64,000 nt of DNA from an uncultured Microbacterium sp. GTDB taxonomy: Bacteria > Actinomycetota > Actinomycetes > Actinomycetales > Microbacteriaceae. Below the pieces are notes generated by a model that saw nothing but the letters and a program-made list of their open reading frames with translations, did not search any database and was not told the DNA's origin. The stretch covers positions 62,001 through 126,000 of the forward strand of contig CAJYHN010000013.1 in NCBI GenBank assembly GCA_913774665.1, in the 5' to 3' direction. Both the position numbers and the translations under genes were made by a program. Positions 46,424 to 54,284 of the stretch are shown here, one piece after another (the first letter of the stretch is position 1; every line of letters starts with the position of its first letter).

Positions 46424-47460
46424 CGTCCGCGCACGTGCGGGCGGCGGCCGCCGCCCGGCCCGCGCGCATCGGCAGGACCGCCGCCGGAACCCTCGTCCTG
46501 GCGGTGGTCCTCGCCTTCGCGATCGCTCTGTCGCTCATGATGGGCGCGAACCCCCTCCCCTGGTCGGCGGTCTGGGCCTCGCTCACGGGAGCCGGCACGC
46601 CCGACACCGATTTCGTCGTGCAGGGACTCCGCATCCCCCGCACGATCGCCGGGCTCGTCGCCGGCGCCGCCCTCGGGGTGGCGGGCGCGCTCATGCAGTC
46701 GTTCTCGCGCAATCCGCTCGCCGACCCGGGCATCCTGGGCGTCAACGCGGGGGCCGCATTCGCCGTCGCTCTCACGGTCGCGGTCTTCGGCATCCAGAAC
46801 TCCTTCCTGCTGGTGTGGCCCGCGTTCCTGGGGGCGCTCGTCGTGACCGTCGCGGTGGCGGTCGTCGGCTCGGCGGGGCGCGGGCGAGCCGACCCCGTCC
46901 GCCTCGTGCTCGCGGGGGTCGCCGTGGGAGCCGTGCTCTCGGGTGTCACCTCGGGGATGATGCTCAGCGATCCCGACGCGTTCGACACCATGCGCGGGTG
47001 GAACGCCGGATCACTGCTCGGCCGCGGACTCGACGTCATCGTGCCAGTGGTGCCGTTCGTCGTGATCGGACTCCTCGTGGCATTCGCCCTCGGCCGTCCT
47101 CTCAACGCTCTGGCGCTGGGCGACGATCTCGCCCGGTCACAGGGCACGCGCGTCGGGGCCGTGCGGGTGGCATCCATCGCCTCGGTGACCGTGCTCGCGG
47201 GGGCCGCGACCGCCCTCGTCGGTCCTCTCTCGTTCGTCGGGCTGATGGTGCCGCACGTCGTGCGGTGGATCGTCGGGCCCGATCAGCGCCTCATCCTGCC
47301 CCTCAGCGCCCTCGCCGCACCGATCGTCGTCCTGCTGGCCGACGTGCTCGGCCGCGTGATCATCGCCCCGGCCGAGGTGCCGGCCGGGATCGTGACCGCG
47401 TTCGTCGGCGCTCCCGTCCTCATCGCTCTCGCGCGCAGACGAAGGGCCCGCGCACTGTGA
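46420..47460 (+). CDS. FecCD-type iron-siderophore permease 1
   Basis: 346 residues with about ten TM helices. FVVQGLRIPRTIAGLVAGAALGVAGALMQ and SFSRNPLADPGILGVNAGAA are the hallmark helix-loop segments of FecCD permeases, and GPLSFVGLMVPHVVRW is the ATPase-contact motif. It forms half of the transmembrane channel with the following gene. 4-bp overlaps on both sides. Confidence 0.93.
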   Translation: MTSAHVRAAAAARPARIGRTAAGTLVLAVVLAFAIALSLMMGANPLPWSAVWASLTGAGTPDTDFVVQGLRIPRTIAGLVAGAALGVAGALMQSFSRNPLADPGILGVNAGAAFAVALTVAVFGIQNSFLLVWPAFLGALVVTVAVAVVGSAGRGRADPVRLVLAGVAVGAVLSGVTSGMMLSDPDAFDTMRGWNAGSLLGRGLDVIVPVVPFVVIGLLVAFALGRPLNALALGDDLARSQGTRVGAVRVASIASVTVLAGAATALVGPLSFVGLMVPHVVRWIVGPDQRLILPLSALAAPIVVLLADVLGRVIIAPAEVPAGIVTAFVGAPVLIALARRRRARAL

Positions 47461-48482
47461 CCGCCGTCCTGAGCCCGCCGCGTCTCGCGGGTGTCCGTCT
47501 GCGTCCCCGAAGCGTCGTGGTGGGGACCGCCACCGTCGCCGCCATCCTGACCCTCGCGGTGTTCTCGCTCGGGTGGGGCACCTACCCGGTGGCTCCGGAT
47601 GCCGTGATCCGCGCGCTCCTCGGAAGCGGCACGGCCCTCGACACCACCGTCGTCGTCGGGTGGCGACTGCCCCGCGTGCTCGCCGCCGTGACCCTCGGGG
47701 CGCTCCTCGCGATCGCGGGGGCACTGTTCCAGACGGTCACCCGCAATCCGCTCGCGAGCCCCGACATCCTGGGGCTGTCCAACGGCGCCTTCACGGGCAT
47801 GCTGGTCACGCTCGTGCTCGTGTCGTCGTCGTGGCCCGCGCGGGCGGCGGGGGCGTTGGTCGGGTGCCTCGCGGCATCCCTCCTCATCTGGCTGCTCGCG
47901 TACCGCGGGGGCGTTCAGGGCTTCCGGCTCATCGTGGTCGGCATCGGCGTCTCGGCCATGCTCGCCTCACTCAACACGTGGATGCTGCTGCAGGTCGAAC
48001 TCGAGACCGCCATGTTCGCCTCGGCGTGGGGGCACGGCTCGCTCAACGGCGTGACCGGCGACGCGCTCGGCGGGGTGCTGCTGTGCGCGCTGCCCGTCGC
48101 TCTCGCGGCATTCGCCCTCGTCCCGTCGCTGCGTCAGCTCGAGCTCGGCGACGATCTCGCGACCGCCACCGGTGTGCGCCCGCACCTCGTGCGCAGCCTC
48201 GCCCTGCTGATCGGGGTGGTGCTCGTCGCCGCGGCCACCGCGATCGCCGGCCCCATCGCTTTCGTGGCGCTCGCGGCCCCGCAGATCGCGCGGCGCCTCG
48301 CGCGCTCGCCGTCGCTGTCGCTCACGCTCTCGGGGATGGTCGGGGGGCTGCTGCTCTTGGCATCCGATGCCGTCGCCCAGCACGTGCTTCCGGTCACCCT
48401 TCCCGTCGGCGTCGTCACCGTCTCGGTGGGCGGCGCATACCTCATCGTCATGATCGTCTCGGAGATCCGCCGCCGTGCCTGA
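47457..48482 (+). CDS. FecCD-type iron-siderophore permease 2
   Basis: 341 residues, about ten TM helices. VVVGWRLPRVLAAVTLGALLAIAGALFQ, TVTRNPLASPDILGLSNGA and GPIAFVALAAPQIARRL correspond to the first permease. It pairs with it in the membrane. GTG 47457 overlaps the first permease's stop by 4 bp, and its own 3' end overlaps the reductase gene by 8 bp. The expected ATP-binding subunit does not follow. Confidence 0.93.
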   Translation: MTAVLSPPRLAGVRLRPRSVVVGTATVAAILTLAVFSLGWGTYPVAPDAVIRALLGSGTALDTTVVVGWRLPRVLAAVTLGALLAIAGALFQTVTRNPLASPDILGLSNGAFTGMLVTLVLVSSSWPARAAGALVGCLAASLLIWLLAYRGGVQGFRLIVVGIGVSAMLASLNTWMLLQVELETAMFASAWGHGSLNGVTGDALGGVLLCALPVALAAFALVPSLRQLELGDDLATATGVRPHLVRSLALLIGVVLVAAATAIAGPIAFVALAAPQIARRLARSPSLSLTLSGMVGGLLLLASDAVAQHVLPVTLPVGVVTVSVGGAYLIVMIVSEIRRRA

Positions 48483-49302
48483 CCCCACCGCCCCCCTCGC
48501 TCGCCCGTGGGAGTACAGCGCCTTCGCCGTCGAGGTCAGCGTGCGCGAGATGCTGTCGCCGAACTTCCTGCGCCTCACGTTCGCGGGCGAGGCGCTGCGT
48601 CACTTCGCCCCGTGGGGCGTGGATCAGCGCATCAAGCTGGTGCTGCCCCTTCCGGGCGGAGGCCTCGCGGACTTCGGCCTGCGGGACGAGCCGACACCGC
48701 ACCCGTCCGACTGGTACACGCGCTGGAAGGCACTGCCGGTCGAGGAGCGCAACGTTCTGCGCACGTACACCCCCGCGGCGATCCGCCCCGATGCCGGCGA
48801 GGTCGACGTGGACTTCTACCTGCACACGCCCGACGGCCCTGCCTCGCGGTGGGCGCGCGCCGCGCGCGTCGGCGAGTCGATCGTGCTCACCGGGCCCGAC
48901 GCGCGGAACGGGTGGACGGGATACGGCATCCACTGGCAACCGCCCGCGCTCGGCAGGTTCCTGCTCGTCGCCGACGAGACCGCGATCCCCGCGGTCCGCA
49001 ACATCGCGGCAGCCCTCCCGCCCCAGGCCCGTGGCATCGCGATCGTCGAGATCGGCGACGCCGCAGACGACATCACCGTCGCCCGACTCGGCGACGCCGT
49101 CGACGTGCGCGTGGTCGCCCGTGGCGAGACGGAACCGGCCGTCCGCGCCTGGGGTTCCGCCGAAGCCGATTACGCCTGGCTCGCCGGGGAGTCCGGCGTC
49201 GTGGCCGCGTCGCGCCGCGTGCTCGTTGGAGAGCTCGGGATGCCACGCGAGCGCGTGTCGTTCATGGGGTACTGGCGCGCGGGCGGGGCGCTCGTCGACT
49301 GA
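48475..49302 (+). CDS. Siderophore-interacting protein (ferric-siderophore reductase)
   Basis: 275 residues. The FAD-binding region has FLRLTFAGEALRHF and NVLRTYTPAAIRP (RTYTPR-like); the NAD(P)H-binding half has FLLVADETAIPAVRNIAAALP, the hallmark of the SIP family. The C-terminus MGYWRAGGA is conserved. The enzyme reduces iron in the siderophore once inside the cell, releasing Fe2+. It overlaps the permease by 8 bp and ends the operon, where an ABC ATPase would be expected. Confidence 0.92.
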   Translation: MPDPTAPLARPWEYSAFAVEVSVREMLSPNFLRLTFAGEALRHFAPWGVDQRIKLVLPLPGGGLADFGLRDEPTPHPSDWYTRWKALPVEERNVLRTYTPAAIRPDAGEVDVDFYLHTPDGPASRWARAARVGESIVLTGPDARNGWTGYGIHWQPPALGRFLLVADETAIPAVRNIAAALPPQARGIAIVEIGDAADDITVARLGDAVDVRVVARGETEPAVRAWGSAEADYAWLAGESGVVAASRRVLVGELGMPRERVSFMGYWRAGGALVD

Positions 49303-49319
49303 GCCGGCCCCGGAACGGA

Positions 49320-49337
49320 GATGAGACGATTCTCATC
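49320..49337. promoter_or_regulatory. Perfect inverted repeat GATGAGA-CGAT-TCTCATC, possible operator
   Basis: Perfect 7-bp arms and a 4-bp centre lie 17 bp after the reductase stop and about 100 bp before the toxin operon. The shape is like sites bound by Fur-family regulators, but no consensus match was verified. A terminator is possible, though the stem is AT/GC-mixed and no T-run follows. Confidence 0.4.
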
Positions 49338-49439
49338 CTGTTCAGCCGATTTCCGACCTACCCTCGTCTGTGGATAAGTGACGATTGCCGCGCGCTGTGG
49401 AGGAACGTCCACTGCGCGAGGCCCGGGTGGGGGCACAGC

Positions 49440-49835
49440 GTGTACGGATCACCGGAGGAAACGCTCGCGCGGATCGAAGAAGACACGCGTCGCGCGCAGG
49501 AACGCGGCGAGAAGCTGCCGGTCCTGCAAGCCGCGATCGGAGAGGTCCGAGCGAAGGCGGTGGCGCGTACCCGCGACATCTCCGTCGAGGTGGACGCGGC
49601 GGGGGTCATCCGCGACCTCGACATCGCCGACGCCGCGCTCGAGCGCGGAGGCCGCCGCGTCAGCGCCGAGGTGATGGACCTGATCGCGAAGGCCACGAAG
49701 GACGCCCGCATCCGCACCCTCGAAGTGACCACCCAGATCATGGGCGAATCGGACCCCATCGTCGGCGTCGTGGCCGCGGAGCTCATTCCCGAACCGGAGG
49801 ACGATGGAGTGACGCGCAGAGGAGGCCTGCGATGA
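49440..49835 (+). CDS. YbaB/EbfC-like protein of type VII toxin operon
   Basis: 131 residues. It begins with a long acidic-basic helix (SPEETLARIEEDTRRAQERG) followed by a beta-rich middle with SVEVDAAGVIRDLDIADAAL, the pattern of YbaB/EbfC-like proteins found next to WXG100-type genes in Actinobacteria. Such proteins are often present in ESX/T7SS effector loci; their role is not settled. GTG 49440 is chosen with GGTGGGGG upstream and because the frame above it is not coding-like. It overlaps the next gene by 4 bp (ATGA). Confidence 0.7.
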   Translation: MYGSPEETLARIEEDTRRAQERGEKLPVLQAAIGEVRAKAVARTRDISVEVDAAGVIRDLDIADAALERGGRRVSAEVMDLIAKATKDARIRTLEVTTQIMGESDPIVGVVAAELIPEPEDDGVTRRGGLR

Positions 49836-50149
49836 CCCCGCAGATCCGGATGGATGCCGACGTCATGCTGCAGCACGCATCGCGCGTGCAGCAGCTCGCT
49901 TCGGACGCCGCCGAAGCGGCATCCGCCGTGAAGAGCGTGAATCTGGGCGGCGGAGCGTTCGGTGTGATGTGCGCCTGGATCATCCCACCCGTCGGGCTCG
50001 TCTCGAGCGCGGTCTCGCAGCACATCAACGGCGCCGAGGGCGTCCTCGAGCGCACCGGCCAGGAGTTGCGGGGTGTCGTCGCCGACTTCGACGCCTACGA
50101 AGAGGCCGTGGTCCAGGCGACCAGGAGTCTCGAGGGAGGCCTCGGATGA
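49832..50149 (+). CDS. WXG100-like/ESX-associated small partner protein
   Basis: 105 residues, mostly helical, with pattern MDADVMLQHASRVQQLASDAAEAA and a second helix ending ATRSLEGGLG. A hydrophobic Gly/Ala-rich linker (GGGAFGVMCAWIIPPVG) joins the helices where WXG motifs often sit; the WxG tripeptide itself is not seen. It most resembles the ESX-1-associated type VII target proteins (DUF2580 group). It probably pairs with the toxin for export. 4-bp overlaps with both neighbours. Confidence 0.68.
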   Translation: MTPQIRMDADVMLQHASRVQQLASDAAEAASAVKSVNLGGGAFGVMCAWIIPPVGLVSSAVSQHINGAEGVLERTGQELRGVVADFDAYEEAVVQATRSLEGGLG

Positions 50150-51441
50150 GCACGTCTCTCGTCGCGGCGCCCGTCGATACGACCTCGGCGTTCTCGGGCG
50201 CCTTCATCGTCACCGATGGACAGGCCCTGGCAGACGCCATCCGAAGCGGAAACTGGGTCGAAGGAGGGATCGCGGGATTCTCGGCCGCGATGGACACCGT
50301 CGCCGCCGTGATGGACCCCATCGGCACGCTGATCGCCAACGGCCTGGGGTGGCTGCTCGACCACATCGAGCCGCTCAAGGGGTGGCTGAACGATCTGACC
50401 GGAAACGCGGCCGAAGTGCAGGCATTCGCCGCGACCTGGAGCAACGTGGGCGCCCGGATGAGCGAGCTCGGCGTCACCGCGCAGAACCGGCTCGCTGACC
50501 TCGACGGACTGTCGGGTGAGACCATCACCGCGTACACGGCGCACGTGCAGGGGCTGTCGCAGCACCTGAGGACGTCGGGCCAGTGGGCGGGGGCGATCTC
50601 GACGGGACTGTCGATGGCGTCCTCTCTCGTGCAGATGACCCACGATCTCGTGCGAGACGCCATCAGTCAGATCGTCGGCATGGCGATCTCGGCCGCCATC
50701 ACCGCGGTCGCGACGGTCGGCCTCGCGACACCCGTGATCGCCGCGCAGGTCGGTTCGCGGGTCTCTGCGCTTGTGCCGCGCATCAGCAAGACCATCACCA
50801 CCGTCGTCAACGCCTTCACGAAGCTGCGCGGGCTCGTCGACGAGCTGAGTGGCATGGCGGGCAAGGCGCTGCAGTTCCTGACGAAGTGGGCCGGCGGCAA
50901 CAAGGGCTCCAGCACGGTACACGCCGCGGAAACTGCAGCCGAGAGCCTCGTGCGCCATCCGACTCAGTTGAACGTCGACTTCACGTACAACCCGAAGCAC
51001 AGTCGCCCCGAGTGGGATCGTCAGATCACCAACGCTCAGGACGTCTTGGACAACACGACGTTCGAGACATGGCTGCAGCGAAGGGATGAGTTCACCGGGG
51101 ACCGCTCGAGTGCTCTAAAGGCCGAACAGGCCGCGGTGCGAGAAGCGGCGTTGATCGACAAAATCGACGAGCTTCAGGATCAAGGGCGAACAGCCTCGCA
51201 GGCGAAGCAAGAAGCAGCCGAGTGGCTGGAAACGCAGCACGCAATTCACCGCCTCGATTCAGTCGCCGGAGGTGACCCTCTCGACTTCGACGGCGTGGGG
51301 GACGCCGCAGTCAACTCCTCCGTGGGTTCACAGTGGCGAACGCGTGTGCCCGTCCTAGAATCGGAGATCCGCGAACTCGCGAGCGGGATGACCCCCCAGC
51401 AGCTGCGCAACACGCTACTCAACGTGAAACTTAGAGGATAA
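50146..51441 (+). CDS. Type VII-exported polymorphic toxin with Ntox15 (HxxD) nuclease domain
   Basis: 431 residues. The N-terminal 275 are helical with hydrophobic segments (IVGMAISAAITAVATVGLA) and act as the T7SS-type delivery part. The C-terminal domain begins at about residue 279 with FTYNPKHSRPEWDRQI, then FETWLQRRDEFTG, and has the catalytic HxxD motif HRLD at residues 368-371 followed by VAGGD and GDAAVNSSVGSQW. This series is the Ntox15/Tde pattern, whose members are DNases used against competitors. GC drops in the last third, suggesting the toxin domain was acquired. Immunity gene follows by 6 bp. Confidence 0.85.
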   Translation: MSTSLVAAPVDTTSAFSGAFIVTDGQALADAIRSGNWVEGGIAGFSAAMDTVAAVMDPIGTLIANGLGWLLDHIEPLKGWLNDLTGNAAEVQAFAATWSNVGARMSELGVTAQNRLADLDGLSGETITAYTAHVQGLSQHLRTSGQWAGAISTGLSMASSLVQMTHDLVRDAISQIVGMAISAAITAVATVGLATPVIAAQVGSRVSALVPRISKTITTVVNAFTKLRGLVDELSGMAGKALQFLTKWAGGNKGSSTVHAAETAAESLVRHPTQLNVDFTYNPKHSRPEWDRQITNAQDVLDNTTFETWLQRRDEFTGDRSSALKAEQAAVREAALIDKIDELQDQGRTASQAKQEAAEWLETQHAIHRLDSVAGGDPLDFDGVGDAAVNSSVGSQWRTRVPVLESEIRELASGMTPQQLRNTLLNVKLRG

Positions 51442-51447
51442 CAAGCG

Positions 51448-52014
51448 ATGCCTATATCCCCCTTCGAAGATTTCGTGCATTTCTCTGAAATGCCCGCCAG
51501 TTCCCTCGCAACGTTCTCACCCCTCGTCGAGCCCGCCGTCGTAGAACTCTGGCGTGTGCATGGTATCGGTTGCACGCCAGATGGCTTCCTGAAGTTGATC
51601 GACCCCGACCACTACTTGACCATGATCGGAGAATTTCTCCCGCGACCCGACATGATCCCCGTTCTCGCAACAGGGATGGGGGACGTAGTCGTCGCATACT
51701 CGGGAAAATACCGCGTTCTCCAATACCGGTACGCTCGGGCAACCGGCGGAGTCGGATCCAGTCTCGCTCGCATCGGACGTCGAGCAGCAGATCGTGAATA
51801 CCTCGAAGAGTTCCTCGACGCGAAGCCTTACTTCGAAGCCGTGAACACATACGGTCCGCTCAATTCTCCTGATGACATCGACTACATCTTCGGATACAAA
51901 CTCCCTCTTCCTGCCGGAGGACCGGAGGGCGTCGATCACCTCACACGCTCTCGGATATTCGAGCACATCGCATTGACAATCCAGCTGTCTGGTCCGATTC
52001 CCTTCGCGGGCTGA
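51448..52014 (+). CDS. Ntox15 immunity protein (GAD-like and DUF1851)
   Basis: 188 residues. The first half (about 20-75) has VELWRVHGIGCTPDGFLKLIDPDHY, a GAD-like domain; the second half ends KLPLPAGGPEGVDHLTRSRIFEHIAL and corresponds to DUF1851. This same pair of domains protects Tde-type DNase producers (Tdi proteins). It lies six bases after the toxin stop and has much lower GC than the rest of the window. It should neutralise the HxxD nuclease in the cytoplasm. Start ATG 51448. Confidence 0.83.
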   Translation: MPISPFEDFVHFSEMPASSLATFSPLVEPAVVELWRVHGIGCTPDGFLKLIDPDHYLTMIGEFLPRPDMIPVLATGMGDVVVAYSGKYRVLQYRYARATGGVGSSLARIGRRAADREYLEEFLDAKPYFEAVNTYGPLNSPDDIDYIFGYKLPLPAGGPEGVDHLTRSRIFEHIALTIQLSGPIPFAG

Positions 52015-52147
52015 TCAAGACCATCACGAACAGCAGCAGGACGCTGACGAGGTGCTGGAATGCGCGAGAACGAGTACTCACTAATGCTCATTGCCCAGCA
52101 GACAAACACCACCTTGGCGATCATCCAGATGCTGCGAATGGAGAAAC

Positions 52148-52512
52148 ATGTCAGCGAGCGTTCCTGAATTCACCGTCTCGGGGATATCGTGGTGGCTGAG
52201 GCGGGAAACTACCGAATACTACAATTCCGGCATGCCCGAATTTCGGGGATGAGCTCGAGTATCCGCCATCTCGGACTCAAGATCACCAGTGCCGACTGGC
52301 GTCAGGAGATCTACGACTCCGCTCCATACGACGAAGCGGCGTCCACATACGGGCCACTGACGGCGCGCGCAGACTTCGACGACATCTACGCGTACGGGCT
52401 CCCCTTACCCGCAGGCGGCGTGGAAAGCGCTCAGTCTGTCACCCGCGCCCGGATCTTCGAGCACATCGCCCTCACCACACAGCTCGCCGGTCCGATCCCT
52501 TTCGCTGGCTGA
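52148..52512 (+). pseudogene. Truncated second copy of the immunity gene
   Basis: From about 52180 the frame (GTG start 52189) reads VVAEAGNYRILQFRHARISG through LPLPAGGVESAQSVTRARIFEHIALTTQLAGPIPFAG, about 107 residues matching the last part of the upstream immunity protein. The GAD-like first domain is missing; matching residues before 52180 lie in another frame (from ATG 52148), so a frameshift or rearrangement is likely. A 35-aa frame at 52060-52167 lies in the gap before it and has no known relative. The copy may still be made from GTG 52189 as a DUF1851-only protein. Confidence 0.6.
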
Positions 52513-52560
52513 GGTCATGAAGAAGATCTCGTCAGCTGGCGCGAGCGAAAGGGGGACGAC

Positions 52561-53022
52561 ATGCCTCACTACGCGTCATTCATCCGGGTGAAAGCCATGC
52601 TCGTCATCCCCCACCCGGATACCCCCTCCCATCTCGTGAGCGCCCACGCCCCGACCCTCGAGAACCCGCGGGGCTTCCATCGCCTGATCGGTGGCAGCGT
52701 CGAGTTCGGCGAAACGCATCGCGAGGCGATCGTCCGCGAGGTGGAGGAGGAGCTCGGTGCGCGCACCACGGATCTGACCTACCTCGACACGGTCGAGAGC
52801 CTCTTCCGCTACGACGGCGAGAGGGGTCACGAGATCGTCGCGCTCTATTCCGGTGGACTCGATCCCTCGCCCGGAGAGCACGGCGGCAGCCTCACCGAGT
52901 CCGACGGCTCCGTGGTGCCGGTGGTCTGGCGACCGATCGATGCCGAGACCGATGCCGTTCCCCTCTACCCCGCGGCCGCGGAGCGTCTGGTTCGATCCGT
53001 CCTCACCCGCAACGCGCGGTGA
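52561..53022 (+). CDS. Nudix hydrolase
   Basis: 153 residues. The Nudix box GGSVEFGETHREAIVREVEEELG at about residues 42-64 is complete, with the REVEEELG metal-binding Glu residues. The fold opens YASFIRVKAMLVI. The family removes nucleoside diphosphate-linked groups; substrate unknown. ATG 52561 follows GGGGGAC. It lies after the toxin module, converging on a barstar-like gene, and GC returns to normal here. Confidence 0.9.
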   Translation: MPHYASFIRVKAMLVIPHPDTPSHLVSAHAPTLENPRGFHRLIGGSVEFGETHREAIVREVEEELGARTTDLTYLDTVESLFRYDGERGHEIVALYSGGLDPSPGEHGGSLTESDGSVVPVVWRPIDAETDAVPLYPAAAERLVRSVLTRNAR

Positions 53023-53051
53023 GCCTCACCCTGCGGCCCCCGTGCGCCGAC

Positions 53052-53447
53052 TCAATCGAGCACGAGCTCGATGTTCCCGTGATCCCGGAACACCCGCACC
53101 ACCAGCTCGAAGTACGTCTCTCCCACGCCCGCCTCGAGCGCGTCGAGGGCGCGTTGAGCGGTGGCCACGGAATACACCTGCGGCCGAGCGAGCTTCGCGC
53201 GGTAGTACTCGCGGGTGGTCTCCACCCCCAACGCTTCTCGAGCGACGTCCGAGCGTTCCCACACCACGCGCACCGGCTCCGCCCCGTCGAGCACCCCGAA
53301 CCCGCCGTACAGCAGGTCGTCGAGGGCATCCAGGCTCTCCCCGAGCGTCCAGTCCTCGTCGGGCATGAACACGCGATTCAATTCGACGTACAACGACGGG
53401 ATGCCGTGGACCGCCGCACCGTCGATCTCGATGGTGCGCCGGGTCAT
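53052..53447 (-). CDS. Barstar-family protein (RNase inhibitor-like)
   Basis: 131 residues. The pattern GIPSLYVELNRVFMPDEDW, then LDALDDLLYGG and VRVVWERSDVAREAL, is that of barstar proteins, which block barnase-type RNases by binding the active site. No barnase-like gene lies nearby, so it is an orphan. Its start overlaps the stop of the upstream AraC gene by 4 bp, so the two are cotranslated. It could be an immunity gene kept against toxins of others. Confidence 0.8.
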   Translation of the reverse strand: MTRRTIEIDGAAVHGIPSLYVELNRVFMPDEDWTLGESLDALDDLLYGGFGVLDGAEPVRVVWERSDVAREALGVETTREYYRAKLARPQVYSVATAQRALDALEAGVGETYFELVVRVFRDHGNIELVLD

Positions 53448-54235
53448 GGCATCCCTCGTCCGGAGCCGGCGAAGACCGCCGGAGTGACGCCCAACACCCG
53501 GCGGAAGTGACGCGTGAGGTGGGCTTGATCGTGAAAGCCCGTGCGGGCGGCGACCTCGGCGGGCCGGCCGCCGTCGACGAGCATGCGGCGCGCGGCGTCG
53601 ACCCGACGCGTCACGAGGTAACGGTGCGGGGCGATGCCGTAGGTCTGCGAGAACACGCGCACCAGGTGGCTGGGGTGCGCGTGCAGTTCACGGGCGGCGT
53701 CGGCGAGGGTGAACGACTCCCCCCACCGGTCGTCGAGGAACGAGCGCAATCGCCTCGCCAATGGCACATCGGCGAACACCGCCGCCTCCGACCCCGCGTG
53801 CGACAGCACGGCCTCGCGAACGGCGATCAGCCAGTGCTCGGCGGCGAGTTCGTCTCCGGGATGCCGGAGCGCCGCGTGGATCCTTTGTGCTGCGGCCACC
53901 GCCGAATCGCGGGCGAGGGTCGGCCGTCGCGCGATGCGCGCCGCCGTCGCTTCGGACAACCAGTCGCCTGACAGGTACAGCACGCGCTTGCGGTACCCCT
54001 CACCCGCGCGCGCCGGACGCCCGTCGTGCGGGATGCCCGGCGGCAGGAGTGTGACCGCCGCGGGCACCGCCTGATGCGCCGCGCCGTCGAGACCGTACGA
54101 CACGGCCCCGCGGTCGACGAGCATGACGGCCCAGTCGTCGTGCGTGTGCACGGGATAGGCATGATCGAGATCGGCGTGGTACGTCTCGCGCAGGAACGGC
54201 ACCTCGGGATGCCAAGCCCGTACGCGATCGACCAT
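53444..54235 (-). CDS. AraC-family transcriptional regulator
   Basis: 263 residues. An N-terminal cupin (about 10-130) holds YPVHTHDDWAVMLVDRG. The C-terminal double HTH (about 165-260) has FTLADAARELHAHPSHLVRVFSQTYGIAPHRYL and VAARTGFHDQAHLTRHFRRVLG. This layout is typical of AraC regulators that sense a small molecule. It is divergent from the DUF2000 gene with 49 bp between starts, which is the likely target. It also leads the barstar gene in the same operon. ATG 54235. Confidence 0.92.
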   Translation of the reverse strand: MVDRVRAWHPEVPFLRETYHADLDHAYPVHTHDDWAVMLVDRGAVSYGLDGAAHQAVPAAVTLLPPGIPHDGRPARAGEGYRKRVLYLSGDWLSEATAARIARRPTLARDSAVAAAQRIHAALRHPGDELAAEHWLIAVREAVLSHAGSEAAVFADVPLARRLRSFLDDRWGESFTLADAARELHAHPSHLVRVFSQTYGIAPHRYLVTRRVDAARRMLVDGGRPAEVAARTGFHDQAHLTRHFRRVLGVTPAVFAGSGRGMP

Positions 54236-54284
54236 GCAAGAAACGTACAAGACGCCTCCGACACCGCGGCCCGAAGCTGGATCC

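Noticed and set aside
52060-52167. 35-aa plus-strand frame in the immunity gap
   Set aside because: Coding bias is moderate and there is no good ribosome site or known family; it is mentioned with the truncated immunity copy but not called as a gene.
53023-53051. Short GGTGAG/CTCACC hairpin between the Nudix and barstar genes
   Set aside because: The arms are only 6 bp with almost no loop, so it would not form a stable terminator.
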